Positions 22,995 through 35,374 are shown, numbered from the stretch's first letter. The stretch is DNA of 64,000 nt from Locusta migratoria (GCA_026315105.1 CM048744.1:343760168-343824167); one strand, 5' to 3'. Numbers and translations: made by a program. Notes: generated from the letters alone by a model not told the origin.

Positions 22995-23171
22995 CCAAAC
23001 TACTAACTTATGCTAAGGAAAACACACACGCCCACGCCCACGCCCACGCCCACGCCCACGCCCACGCCCACGCCCACGCCCACGCCCGAGGGAAGTCTCG
23101 AACCTCCGACGGCGAGCAGTCGCGCTCTCCACAGCAAAACGCCTTGGATCGCTTGACCCCTCCACCGCGGC
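22423..23171 (-). repeat. tRNA-derived SINE (family B) expanded by compound tandem repeats
   Basis: The tail (GGGACTTAACTACTCTGGTCATCAGTCCC) and head (GAGGGAAGTCTCGAACCTCC to CCACCGCGGC) of a SINE that is normally about 190 bp are separated by roughly 580 bp of tandem array. The array has eight copies of AAACTACTAACTTATGCTAAGG, each followed by a (CA)n run of different length and CGCCC. It ends in about ten CGCCCA hexamers (23028-23089). All unit parts derive from one short SINE segment. Confidence 0.85.
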
Positions 23172-23229
23172 TTCCCGAAATAACGATGAAACGATTCAGT
23201 ACTATTTGCAGTTCTTGCACCGAGCAGTA

Positions 23230-24214
23230 GGGGAGACCGGGGCACATTTTCCATAGGGGCAAGTTTTCCAAATCCGTTTATTTTTGAAACAAACCGCTAG
23301 ATGTTACCACCGGCGATACTGTAGGAAGTAGCAACAAAGCACGCTTCATTTACGAAAGTTTCAGTGTTGTACCAGCAGTCACAACGCCGGCAGGGTTGTT
23401 TTCGTCATTTTTGCAAATGTGAGTAAACTTTCACGTTTTTATTGAAACTTAAAATAAACATTCTAGCGTTAAACTTATTATTTTGACATTGCACACACTA
23501 AAAGTGGGCTCCTTTCTTCACGTAACTGTGCGTTTGTTTTGTAAATAGCTTACACTGTTACTCATGGACGTAGTGTTATAGTTCCGAATATGGCGACGGG
23601 GCACGTTTTTCGAGTGCATATGGGGCACATATTCCTTATTGTTTTGAGTCTTACGCCAAGTCTAAAGCAAATGAAAAGTGTGTGCAGTTGACGAAATGGG
23701 TGCATGGAGACTGTACGAAAGGGAATGTTCCATTTTTTTGTTTGCTTACATTGTGATTCAGACAATCAGTATAAGTATTGTCAAAAATGTCTAACATATT
23801 TAAGTCACATATTTAGTAAAACCATTAAATAGCATTTGTTTTTATTTGATGTGGCTATTTTTACTATCCTCTTTTGTAATGTATTGTAAATTCATGATAA
23901 AAATACGTATTCAGTGAAATCAAGATAATTATCTCTGTTTTAACATTGAAAGTATAATTGGAATATTTGCCCCTGTACATTTTAAGTAAGCTGGAAAACT
24001 TGCCCCGCATACGGGGCAAATTTTCCAATGCGACATGGTCAGACAAAACCATTTGCTACCAAGAATGATATTTACTATTTTCAAAAATATCTGTACAAGA
24101 TTGTAAATAAAGGTGTAGGAAATATAATGATCCGCTCATTACCGCAAAATAGATAAAAATAAGAAGTACCAAAATAAAAATGTAAAATGATGGAAAACGT
24201 GCCCCGGTCTCCCC
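23230..24214. mobile_element. 985-bp non-autonomous DNA element flanked by TA
   Basis: Terminal inverted repeats start GGGGAGACCGGGGCAC and match over about 24 of 26 bases, with TA on both outer sides (23228-23229 and 24215-24216). This fits Tc1/mariner/pogo-type insertion. Internally the motifs GGGGCA and TTTTCC recur in both orientations (23253, 23597, 23625, 23995-24025). No transposase is present. Confidence 0.75.
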
Positions 24215-24215
24215 T

Positions 24216-24685
24216 ACATCTCTATAGCTATTAACAGATATGCATGTATGAATACTTGTTCTTTTCCTTAACAATTTCTTCACGTAATTACAATTAAGCT
24301 ATGTAAAATACTGACACTGAAAAATCGCTAATTTTTTTTCTGTAGCACACAGCTTTGTTTTTCGTCAGAGCAACGCCAAATGTAAAATATCCAACGCTAG
24401 GCAACGAAGAGGCTGGAGGACGAGGATACGAGTCTCTTGGTATCTCAAATTATCGGACTCCACGACCGGGCATGGCCTTCAGGGCCAACCCAGGGTGGAC
24501 CCTCAGCTCTGATAACTTTGCTTCCATCAATAACTGTGTTACTGCTTCAGGGAGAAACATTTTGTCGCAGGATGTGTGTTCTGTGAGATTATTCTCTTTC
24601 ATTTGCAAAAATCATAAACCGTCAGTAGAACTGACACTAAACTACCAGATTTTAAAAGGAAGTAGATGTTTCATCTCTATAACAC
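24216..24685. other. Unassigned, with one open frame of unknown meaning
   Basis: The + frame 24355-24729 is open for 124 codons after a TTTTTTTTCTGTAG tract that could be an acceptor. The peptide resembles nothing I know and its end runs into a SINE. It is more likely chance than a gene. Confidence 0.2.
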
Positions 24686-24857
24686 CAAATGTTTATAAAT
24701 TTATTGGACCAAACTGCTATGGTCATTAGACCCTAGACTTACAAACTACTTAAACTCTCACTAATGCACACAAACATGCCCGAGGGAGGACTCTAACCTC
24801 CGGCGGAAACTGCCAGCGTAGAATGAAGCCTTAGACCACACAGCCATTCCGCGTGGC
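24686..24857 (-). repeat. tRNA-derived SINE (family B)
   Basis: Reverse orientation. The tail is at TATTGGACCAAACTGCTATGG and the body at TTACAAACTACTTAAAC. The head with GCCCGAGGGAGGACTC is followed by CCATTCCGCGTGGCT. It is diverged, so an old insertion. Confidence 0.75.
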
Positions 24858-24859
24858 TC

Positions 24860-27779
24860 TATGACTACCACGCATTAAAATGCAGACTGTAATAATAACA
24901 ACAATAATATGTGAACAGCTAAGTGCTATCAATTTCTGGGTATTATGAGGGAAATGACACACCAAAGTAATAACGTTTCGTGAAATCGCATTCTAGGGAC
25001 GTTCGTTTTGAAATACTTCATTTGCAAAAACACATGCATATCCTACTTACTGGTCACCTTCACAACTGCTAGGTCTGAAGTAGACGTTATTTCGCTTAGT
25101 TTTCGGTAAGCGTAACTTCGTGGTAATTTTCTAACATAAATTAGAAGTACACTCTTCATTTTTAATGTCTTTGTTTTGAATAGTAAGCAAATGAAAGAGG
25201 AAATGCAAACACAGATGGGATGGAAAGTGAACGGTTAGAATGTTGGAAGCTTTTGCTTTTCTCAGACTTAATTATACATTGTAAACTCAAGAGTCGGTAA
25301 ACCGCCTGATCTTTATCTTTATGCAGAAAACTCTAATACAAAGAAAAAAAATTTTGCAATGCACCGTCTTTACTGTAAATGATTTGCTGAGAAAAACATC
25401 TAACCTTCCTTTCATTCATTCATTCCACATTGCCACAGCAACGCAAAGCAGCGTACTGGTGGTTTGACATGTATTTTCTCTCGGTGAATCTATGTTCGAA
25501 AGTGTTAATTTCCTTTCCCATCCATTTCACAATATGTCTGAGCCGCAGTTAAGCTTATCCTTTTGTAGCTGGTTTTTAATTTTAAGCATAATTGTTCACT
25601 GAATTAAATTTTTTAAAATGCGGCAATAATCTATCCATTAAGAAGTAAAATCTCATTTTAACACGATAAGAAGGGTATTAAAACAGGAACTGTGTGTCTT
25701 GCACCGCTTTGAAGCTGACAGCACCCAAAATATTCCAAGTTTTGCTCCATTATTCGATAATAGCGGTTTCCAAGAAACAGCACATACAATTTCAAACCTT
25801 TATTAATCTTTTTCTCGCTAACATACCTCACTAAATGATGGGAAGAAAAAAAGAAAAAGTGGCCATGCGGCAAACTTCAGCATTTGCCATGACTTATATT
25901 TATTGCTTTTAATTACTAACTGTAATCCCCAAACTATTTTCTAGAAGTATCTACTTGTATCACTGAACGCAAATTCTGCGGGAGATAAGACGTCTTAAAC
26001 AGTAATATGAATCAAATACGTGTTTTTACTTAAATCGATCGAAAATTACACATTTTTCCTGTGCCTGTCTGGGGCCTTTAAATTGATCAAATATGATACA
26101 CAACTTAGGTCATATCAATCTTATCCTGCATCTGTTACAATTCAAAATGTTTACTCTGCTGCACGTCCACCATATACTGAGTCGATAAGCAGAGATAGGT
26201 TTAAGCGTATTTTCTGTCAGATGCAGAGTGACGATAAGAGATCGTGTATGTTGACGTCACCGCATCAGTCACTGAAGATGTCTTCATGTTGTTCTAATCT
26301 TATCAAAGGCAAGTGCTGATATTCAGCAGTTATCCGTCTTTAAAGCTATCTCTCAAATGTAGATTCTGAGAAAAATTCACTTGTTGGCGTTGCGTTTGTG
26401 AATTTGTTGTGACGTATTATCTGCAATTCCTTCCGAGAATGTCACTATGTATGTTCAATTGTGAATATTGTTCCTTGCGTGCAACTACTTTAGAAGCGCT
26501 AATTTGTTTCCTCAATCACACACTTAAGCGATACATAATTCCCAATGAAATAATTATTCCCATACAGGTACTACTATTTGTCATTTGGATCATCAACCAT
26601 CACACTCTCTCTTCGTATCTAGTGGTTCACCGAAGACCATAGTACAATCCATTAGACACACGCGTTTGTGTGTGTGTGTGGAGGGGGGGGGGTATTTATT
26701 TGTTTCGAATGTCTACTTCCATTAATTTCTATGTCTTTTCTCTTGTAACAACGGGAGGGGTATTATCACTTTTCTCCCCAACTTATTTTAACCCACCAGT
26801 CAATATATAAAATGAATGGTTTCAGTTTCGGTGCATTTCTATGTCCCTGAAGGCAAAGAGAAGAAAATAATATGCATACGTGTAAAACTCTAGCACTACA
26901 CTCGGGATTCGAGTGCATTGGTTTACAGTCTTTTGTGTGAATCGTTCGTGCAGTAGCTCTTGGGGTTCTGATCCAAGAAACTAAATAGTGGAATAACCAT
27001 TAACATTCGTCAACCAGCTGAACATCGAAGTTCTTTCGCCGTATAAAGCGAGAAGGATGTGTACGTACGCTCAGGCTTCGATCTGCATGTTTAAATTGGA
27101 GGTCCATGTTCTTGCAAAAAATTGTATGCCTTTAGGTTCTTTGTTGATTTCACAAAGAACGTTATCAGATGTGGACAAATGTGCATTAACAAATCTATCA
27201 GAATTTGTAGAGTGAGACCTGATGTAGCAACTGGTGAACTATCCTCATCTTTCATTCAAAGTACCATATTTGGAAGCTTTTTTGGAAATAGATTAATTTT
27301 TGTCGAGTAAGTCATCGTTACTGTAGAATTCTCATCACGAATATACTCATTTCTGCATTTCAGATTTTCCTGCAACGATACAAATTTCCTTTGTACCCCA
27401 CCACAATGTTACTTGTGAAATAAATTAACTACATTCGCAACATAGAAGTACTCTGGCAAAATAGTTAACTTTCTTTTCCTGATTATCATGTCAGAACATT
27501 TATGGCGTATAGTAGAAAGTGCAACTATGGATTGTAAAGAGTACTGCTTAGTAAGTAATAAGTTTTATTTTTGTAGCAAATTACAAAGGACAAAGAAAAG
27601 AAAGACGATATTAACTACAATCATATCTTGTTAATTTGTCTGATTTATGTGACACATCGCCATATCAAACGCTTCAGTTCGGAGCCCTGTAGAGGTAGAC
27701 TATTCTAGCTTGCATCAGCAAAGAGTGTAGACTGAGGGACATGCAAGGCATGTTATACCTAAACCAAAAATGGGAACAG

Positions 27780-27780
<1 letters not shown>
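24860..27780. other. Unassigned AT-rich region
   Basis: Nearly 3 kb without recognisable genes or element termini. A short GT run with a G tract lies at 26669-26693. Short open frames show no family motif. Confidence 0.35.

Positions 27781-27782
<2 letters not shown>

Positions 27783-27829
<47 letters not shown>
27783..27829. repeat. Poly(A) tract
   Basis: About 45 consecutive A, 40 bases left of the SINE. It could be the tail of a retroposed sequence, but no body is recognised on its left. Confidence 0.9.
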
Positions 27830-27868
27830 ATTGGAAGTATTACTTTGTAGCACTTCATTAAGCAGATC

Positions 27869-28058
27869 AAATGTTTGTACAGCTTATGGGACTCAACTAC
27901 GGGGTCATCAGTCCCCAAACCCACAAACTACTTATGAACTACTTACGAACTAGGACGGCACAAATATCCATGCCCGAGGGAGGCTTCGAACCCCCGACCG
28001 TAGTGGCCGTGCAGACCGTGACTGAAGCGCCTCAGTCCCCTCGGCCACCGCGGCCGGC
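27869..28058 (-). repeat. tRNA-derived SINE (family A) with perfect 11-bp target duplication
   Basis: Reverse orientation, complete. It is flanked by identical TTAAGCAGATC at 27858-27868 and 28059-28069. The head keeps the B-box (complement GCTTCGAACCCCC) and ends CGCGGCCGGC; the tail ends at AAATGTTTG. The exact duplication and intact boxes mark a young copy. Confidence 0.93.
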
Positions 28059-28069
28059 TTAAGCAGATC

Positions 28070-30240
28070 GGGAGCATTAATAAGCAATGAAAGTTTGAAA
28101 TGACCTGGATATATCAACAGGGAAATCTGATTTAAGACTGTTATGAGATCATGCCATCGGCCAACATTTACACTATTTTAGTTCAATTTTCTGACATAGA
28201 ATTATCGATATCGAGATTATTCCAAAAGGACAAACAGAAAAATTTGTGATTGCCTTTGTTGGTAATATTACAAACGAATAAATGCAGGTTGTTTTAGACC
28301 ATAGCAAATCTCTTCCGTAAAAAGAAAATTAAATTCAACCACTTTGATGCTTAACTGTGACATTTTCTGGCTATAACAGAATTTGTACCTACCAGGTTTT
28401 CTTAAAACGAATCTGAAGCTACTCATCCTCTCCATTTTTGAAATTTTTGTCTTCTGCTTCCAAGAGAAAACGAATTTGACGAAATATCGCCGTCGTGGTG
28501 TCTGTGGCATCGTAAAGGGAATGTAGCGTTAAGATCATCCTGCAGGCTACTGCGGTACACATGGAAATATTAAGCTCTGATATTGCACGCTGTTGCCGAG
28601 CACAAATATTACCCAGGGGAGTCTCAGAAATATTCCCTCTCCACACAAAAAACGGTAAACCGCAAGTTTAGCATTCCGTAATTTGCCTAAACCGATTTGA
28701 GGAAACCACAGAAAACCTAAAACTACAAGGCTGGAAGCTGAGTTAAACGGCTATCTTCCCGAATACGAGTTTGTGTCTCACCACTGCTCTATCTCAAATT
28801 ACACTTTTGAAGTTGTAGTAGAACGTAATTTTACTTCACTGAGTGTGTTGGAGTCTCATTACTTTTTGAACTTGCATCAATTTCAGTTGCTCTCTTTCAC
28901 TGTGTGAACCAAATATAGGTGGCACAAAAGTCAGATTGCACTAGAGTAATAGTGTGAAAGGAATAAGATTTTCTAAGTAAGGAAATAGCACACCAGTTGA
29001 ATTAAAAACAATTTTATCGCAACTGGCGTGCTATTCGTTCACGTCGACGTTCTTCAAAAACAACTTGGAAAACTATGAACAAAAACCAAACCTACATGAT
29101 TAGTCTCTGCGGTGGGCAGAGACGTTTGAGGGGGGGGGGGGGGGGGGATGCTGATGTAATCGTCATTTGACGCTAGCAACATAAACAGCAATGTCTAGAT
29201 TCACCCCACAGTTTTGACATCTGTTATGTCGATGGCGTTGTCAGCAAAAATAATAACAAAGTCGACGTGAAGTATTCCGCAGGAAATCACTGTGCCACAT
29301 GCGCAGCTATCTGTTATTTTTTCACGGCGATAGCCAATAATCTTTTAAATGTGAATATATCGAACTGAAATATTGTTAAAAATATCAACAGCTCAAGTTG
29401 TCACTGACAAATTTAAGTTTTTTTGAAACATTTTCAGGTTCCAACTACCTGTCAATGATCGAGATAAAGATGAGAGGGAGGAGAACCTGTAATTTGAAAT
29501 GTAGATTGATCTAAATGCAAGCGACTATGATCGTGCAAAATTCTCGTCGAATACACTGTATGACCTAGCCACGCACCTAGAAGGCGTGGTCTGCTGTCTG
29601 TGTACCTTTGTACACGTTAGAGATCAATAGCGAGACCGCGTACTTCAAAGCTCGCCAGCGAGACCTACTACATCATCTCCCAGCTCGCTCTCTCAGTGTG
29701 CTCACAGACTATCCACCAGTCTCCGACACTGCAAATTACTGAAGTCTTCGACCAAGTCTGATGTCGGGATGCAGAAATCAAACGAGTTCACGAGTATGAA
29801 TGTACCTACGTAACCGCTGAAAATACAACAAATCGCACTGACGTTTTACGGCCCACTTTAGATTTGTAGTTTTATAAGTTTTTTTGCAAACATTTTGGTC
29901 CAAAATAATAATCTAAATAATACAAAATCAAATAAGTGAAAACCTTTTAGGGGAAAAATAAATAGATAGTGGCGGGTTCCGAACAACTAACCTTCAGCAT
30001 CACAGTCCAACGCATTTCCCACTACGATACAGCTAACAATTAGAAGTTGCGTTCTTTAATCTCATACTATTGATGGCTGTTGTTAACTGATGCTAATATG
30101 GCATTTGTAGACACTAGATTATCATTTATCGTACGGAGAACTGTGTGTTTTTGTTAATTCTTCAGTGCGTCATTGCCTTGAAATGACAACGTGTAAGTTA
30201 CAATAAGAAAATAATCAAATACGCAACGCAAGATGGCGTA
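28070..30240. other. Unassigned region; possible degraded tRNA-like repeat near 29970-30045
   Basis: Mostly anonymous. A G-run lies at 29130-29147. The minus strand of 29970-30045 (TCGTAGTGGGAAATGCG then TGTTCGGAACCCGCC) resembles a decayed tRNA-like SINE head. Confidence 0.3.
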
Positions 30241-30242
30241 TG

Positions 30243-30245
<3 letters not shown>

Positions 30246-30317
<72 letters not shown>
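30246..30317. repeat. (GA)n microsatellite
   Basis: About 35 GA units, uninterrupted. Confidence 0.95.
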
Positions 30318-30321
<4 letters not shown>

Positions 30322-30642
30322 AGTGAGGAATGTCACGTGACATCTGCGAACGGCTGGTTTTTGTTAATTCAATGGAGGGTGACAAAACTCCGTTATTTTT
30401 GTAAATATCTCTCAAACGATACGAGATATGAAATACATAAGGGAACAAAGTTGTAGAGAATTTTCTCCTCTACGAATTCGGTTATTCAATTTTCGTGTCA
30501 GATGAATAATTAAGCCGTTATTTTCATTTAAATTTCGAGCTGTCAAAAGACGATCGCAAAGGCCCACTTTTAGTGTTACTACCGTAATCTAGAGTGGGCA
30601 AAACAGTTGTTGCATCAACACGATTCGTAGTGCATGATCCTT

Positions 30643-30644
30643 TA

Positions 30645-30675
<31 letters not shown>
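30643..30675. repeat. Poly(A) tract
   Basis: About 32 A in a row in otherwise anonymous DNA. Confidence 0.9.
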
Positions 30676-30679
<4 letters not shown>

Positions 30680-31029
30680 ATAGAGATATACGAAAACAAC
30701 AGTTCTCTATTTCTCATGGAAATAGAAATTGAAAAGATGTACGAGAGTACACTATAGTTGGCGTCATGTAGGAAGGCACTTCCGCGCATGGAGGCGGAGC
30801 GATAGGGGAAGAGTGATAGAAGGAGCTACGGCCGAGCGCCAACAGCGGAGCCTGTGGGAGAAACATGGCATAACAGGCGACCAGCCACGCACCTGGAGAA
30901 TGAACATTATTGGCTGCCAGTGCGGTAGTGGAGGGGGTGTGTGTGTGTGTGTGCAGAACGGCTGAAAATTGGGCCTCCTTCCTACGTGGCACAGACTATA
31001 GACATTCTGAATTTGTGTTCCAGATTACA

Positions 31030-32310
31030 GCATACACCCGTACCCATAATACCTGGTACACGCCGTCTTGCAATGATGCATGCCTGTATTCGTCATGATA
31101 TACTGTCCAGCAGATCAAGAGACTGTTGGTCCAGATTGTTCCACTTCTTAACGGCGATTTGGCGTAGCGCTCACGGATTGCTTAGTGTGTCGTCTCGTCC
31201 AAAAACAGCCCTTTTAAGTGTATCACAGGCATGTTCACTAAAGTTCATGTCGGGAGAACATGCTGGCGAGTCTAAACTTGCTATGTAATTATCATGAAGA
31301 CTGGCACGACGAGTGCAAGAATCTGTGTCCATTATGACTTATCTCCCACCAAAATGCCGTTGATGTGGATGCACAATACAACACAGGATGCAGTAACGAC
31401 CGGCTGAAATAGTTGCTGTTGAATCTTCTGGATTGCGTAGTCGTCGTCGAAACCTTACGTTTCGTCCAGATCTGCGCTGGAGAACTTTAGAGGTGCTTCT
31501 GCTAGCGGTGAGTCGTCAGTCGGTAAGAGCGCTACCAGAAGCACCTCTGAAGATGTCCAGCACAGCTCTGGGCGAAACGTCAGGAGCAGAAATTTTTTTT
31601 CAACTACGACCATTCAACCCGGAAGATTCAACGGCAACTACAACTCAGGACATCCCTGGACCGTATAGCAATTTGCTGCCTTCTATAACCACCAGTGGCG
31701 TACGGTCGCCTAATTTAATGCCACCCAAAACATCAGGGAACCACAATTCGCTGCACTCTAACGACTGTGTGTCTGAAACGTTCAGGCTCACCATGCTGCC
31801 TCCAAAAACGTCTCTGACGATTATGTGCATGACGCCATGTGCGAGTCTCATATATGAATAGCACTTTATGCCAATTCTGACGAGTCCCTTCAGCATGCTG
31901 CTTGGCTCCCATCTGTACCGCACTGCATGGTGTCAAAGCTGGACTGTCATAGACGTCAGGAGTGAAGTTGTATATCGTGCAGACTATTACTTACGGTTTG
32001 AGTCGAAACATGTTTTTTGGTGCACAAAAATCATTCGTGGCTCCTCAAAGCTGAATTCATTACGTAACGGTCATCAGTACTTAGGAGACCAGAGCAAGTC
32101 AAATGAACAACAGTTCCTGTATCTCTACACCACATTTACGTCCAAACATTTAGTTCATGCGATATGTCTGGAAACTTCCATTGCTAGTATCCCCAGACAA
32201 AGCAACAATGCGAATATGATCGAACTCCGGAATTTATCGTGGAAGGTAGCAGTCCTGTCCTGCTGTTACATTTCCACTTTATTGAGAAGTTATGATTGAC
32301 AGTTCACAGG
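31030..32310 (-). pseudogene. Degenerate Tc1-family transposase region, antisense, with inserted foldback
   Basis: The + strand reads like the complement of a Tc1-type transposase gene. Landmarks match my memory of a widespread orthopteran Tc1-like family: AACATGCTGGCGAGTCTAA, the GCGTACGGTCGCC block, CACTGCATGGTGTC, and AACAATGCGAATATGATCG. No long minus-strand frame survives. A foldback at 31408-31645 interrupts it. The right part (32198-32476) recurs at 35085-35370. The exact ends are not visible. Confidence 0.5.
31408..31645. repeat. Foldback element with hammerhead-like cores in both arms
   Basis: Inverted arms of about 110 bp surround a short loop. Outer arms carry TTGAATCTTC(T/C)GG; inner arms carry AGGTGCTTCTG and its complement. 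Right arm: CTGAAGA (31547-31553), one extra base, a 6-bp stem GTCCAG/CTGGGC, then GAAAC (31574-31578) and GTC. Left arm, minus strand: CTAAAG...GAAAC at 31490-31459, with a similar stem. Confidence 0.65.
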
Positions 32311-32476
32311 AGAGGGGAATATGTAAACTGGCGATACTAACTTTAATAATTTGTATAATTTCGTCTTTTATATTACGACACGAGTTGCAGCTTACATACG
32401 ATTGTGACACTACCGAGACGTAGTTAGCAAGGGGAGTATGCGGAACAGAAATAATATTGACAGATCGAAGCAGCAG
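32198..32476. repeat. Duplicated segment, copy 1
   Basis: About 97% identical in direct orientation to 35085-35370; I count about nine substitutions and one 7-base insertion in copy 2. Left of this boundary the two copies fall to loosely similar sequence. Confidence 0.85.
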
Positions 32477-32479
32477 AGC

Positions 32480-33015
32480 TTGCGGTCAGCTGACGAGAAT
32501 GAGCTACAGTCGGGCCGAAACACAATGATCCATAGCTCCGCCTATTGCGCTGGGAGACCGCCCCGCTCGCAGAAACGGAATGTAACCATGTTACCAAGTA
32601 GTTAGTTCGCTGACGGACAGTATAGGTAACGGTCGCTGTTGTGTGACATTTGGCAGAAGTGGACAGCGCAGCCAGACGCGCGCATGCGCAGGGCAACCTT
32701 CGCGTTCGACTTACTCCAGTGGTTTCCTGCTGCAGCCGGCGCTCAAAGCTCATTGGCGGGAGCACCAGAGATCATCGTATTTCGACTCGACTACAGGAAC
32801 AGCAGCAGATCAGTGGCTGACCGCCAACCAGCCAAGGACAGCTGGCGAGGCATGCCGCTGGGTCTGGCATCCCGCGCTGCTGTGTGCCAGTCTTCCAGAA
32901 AATGATGGGATATGGAGTGAGAAGGTGAAATGTAGTTTGGGACGGTGTAAAGCAATACGCAAGTTATTGATAACGGGGGGAAAGGAAGGAGGATTACGAA
33001 TGAAAGGATTGACAG
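32480..33015. other. GC-rich unassigned region
   Basis: Between the duplicated segment and a SINE. Open frames here are composition effects; no motif is recognised. Confidence 0.3.
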
Positions 33016-33017
33016 TC

Positions 33018-33150
33018 GCTGCTTCAGGGCAATGAAATTAAACAACGGCGACAAGTGAAAATGTGAGTCGGCACGGGAATCAAATTTGGGTCTCTCGATT
33101 AGGACCTGCGGTTGCCTTGACCACTTTGTTACCCCCGCTCGCCTCCCGTC
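33018..33150 (-). repeat. tRNA-derived SINE (family C), diverged
   Basis: The minus strand has a tRNA-like head with AACAAAGTGGTCAAGGC (A-box region) and TTTGATTCCCGTGCCGACTC (B-box and acceptor). CACATTTTCAC and GTCGCCGTTG follow. It is decayed, with no clear target duplication. Confidence 0.55.
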
Positions 33151-33154
33151 CGTC

Positions 33155-35084
33155 TCAAACTTCCGCAAGCCGCACGCTATGGCTGTAGTACCCCTACTGT
33201 CCCTGACCCCTTACACTCGCTATTAGGATTTCCGTATCGCCTGGACACGTTTCCTGTCTGCTGGAATCGTCATAATCTTGAGATCACACTTTTTGGAACT
33301 CTGAGGGCTAAGACCTGTGTTTGACCAGCCTCCAGTCGTCCTAGTATTCTACTCCTCATAACGTCGTCAGTGTGTGTTCTTTAAGTCATTTTCAACACAC
33401 AGTCACCATTAGCACGTCTGAAAAAGTCTGCACACTTACTCACTGCACCGGACTCAGGCATGCACCAGACCGTACTCGGACATGCACCAGTACACCTCTG
33501 TATGTAGACTGCTGCCAGCACCGCCGTGCGACTACCTCACGTCAAATGCACCGCATGGTCATACCACGAGGTGATTTCAACTCGCAGACCGCCCACAAGA
33601 GCGTTGTTTCACCATGTATCAGCATTATCCTTTAGTTATGAGCATGAGTGTACATTAATCATTCCATCCTGCCCCTGTAATCCTTTCCAAACCGTAGTTT
33701 GACTACTGTGAACATCCATCACAAGTTTAATATTGTGAACTTTTTGCTGTCTTCAACAAGTCATATTGTTAAACTCTAGGGACTGATTTGATTCAAGCAT
33801 AACTCCTTTTTGCTGATATTATGGGTAAATCACGTGGGAATCACTACGTAAGTTTCAATTATTTATGCCTAAAACTGTACATCAACCCAGGTCAATTCAT
33901 CATTTGGTTAAGCGTTAACAGATCCCTTGCAAAGATCCTAGAGATAATGTACAAGCCTTGCAGTTCTTGTGTCGCGGCTTAGAGACAGGAGATAGATAAT
34001 TAGCATCCTAATTTACACGCACGATTTCCAACCTCCTAGGCATGTCAGATCTACAGCCAACATAAACAGTGTCCTTCCCTGGTGTTATCACTAACTAATC
34101 GGCCGTGTTACCCACTCCATCGCAGTAGCTCTGCTTATGCGTGGATGTTTGCATCTTTGAGCGGGTTGAGTGACATCTATGGACAATCTAAAGAACTATA
34201 TTCTTGATACAACATACACAATCTTAAGTGTTTAGGAGATCTTGGAACCAACATGATACAACACTTTATATACTATATATACCAGTATAGGGAATGTTTT
34301 GTTTGATATACATTTATATGGATCTATACAAACGAAATATGTGGGTGTGTGTATTAAAAAATCGCTAGTTGTGACGTTATTGGAAGGTACTCCGTTCGTG
34401 CAAGAATTATTTATTTGTTCTAAAGCCAGTCACAGGCCACAATTATTCTACAACATGTGATCAATTTCGTTCATCTTCAGATGTACACTTACTGAGGTGG
34501 ATGTAATTTATTTCCAAATTACAGTCAGAAACCACTTCAACCAAATAAGACAACATTCTCATTACTGTACAATTCGTGTCACTGCGTAAACGTTACGTCA
34601 TCTTAATTTGTCTTGCATCCTCCATAGTTTTCATAAAGTACAATTTCGTGAACGGTCATCTGATTCAAACAACATTTCTTATTGACATTACTACTTGACA
34701 ATAGCAAGACTACTCATTTTCATTAAGACGACCTTTAACATTTCAGTAAGAGATGTGTCCACAATTAACTAACGACTGTAGTAGCACAGCTCTGACTTTT
34801 CATACAGAGCTATAGTTGAAAGACATAAAGGGAGGCCAGTTTAGCAATGACAAGTTTGGACACGTCTAGTAGCTGGTGCACTGGGCGATTTCATTCATTT
34901 ATCTAGAAAGGGACAGGATGCCTCACTCCGCCTGTTGTCTGCTATCCATTGCATGTCAAATGATGATACCGCTATACACCGCATGGCATAGTCATCAAGC
35001 ATCTGTACCTCTACAACACCTTCACGTACGAATAACTGATTCACTGCGATATGTTTGAAAACTTCTATTTCGAGTATCTCCTAA
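33155..35084. other. Unassigned; Tc1-like remnant toward the right end
   Basis: From about 34870, the sequence (ACACCGCATGGCATAGTCATC onward) loosely parallels 31920-32197, so it is the antisense of a second Tc1-type copy. The rest is anonymous AT-rich DNA. Confidence 0.35.
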
Positions 35085-35370
35085 CAAAGCAACAATGCGA
35101 ATATGATCGAACTCCGGAATTTATCGTGGAAGGTAGCAGTCCTGTCCTGCTGTTACATTTCCACTTTATTGAGAAGTTATAATTGACAGTTCACAGGAAA
35201 GGGCAATATGTAAACTGGCGATACTAACTTTAATAATTTGTATAATTTCGTCTCGTATATTACGACACGAGTTACAGCGTACATACGATTGTGACACTAC
35301 CGAGACGTAGTTAGCAGTTAGCAAGGGGAGTATGCGGAACAGAAACAATATTGACAGATCGAAGTAGCAG
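35085..35370. repeat. Duplicated segment, copy 2
   Basis: Partner of 32198-32476. It contains a small internal duplication (GTTAGCAGTTAGCA) absent from copy 1. Confidence 0.85.
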
Positions 35371-35374
35371 GTCA

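Noticed and set aside
22480..23090. Regular repeat-spacer pattern resembling a CRISPR array
   Set aside because: The spacers are all (CA)n and the context is a SINE in a eukaryotic genome; this is microsatellite expansion.
24355..24729. 124-codon open frame after a splice-like tract
   Set aside because: No recognisable domain, no partner exon with matching phase, and it reads into a SINE.
30154..30448. Ser/Leu-rich frames on the minus strand
   Set aside because: Translation of the (GA)n microsatellite.
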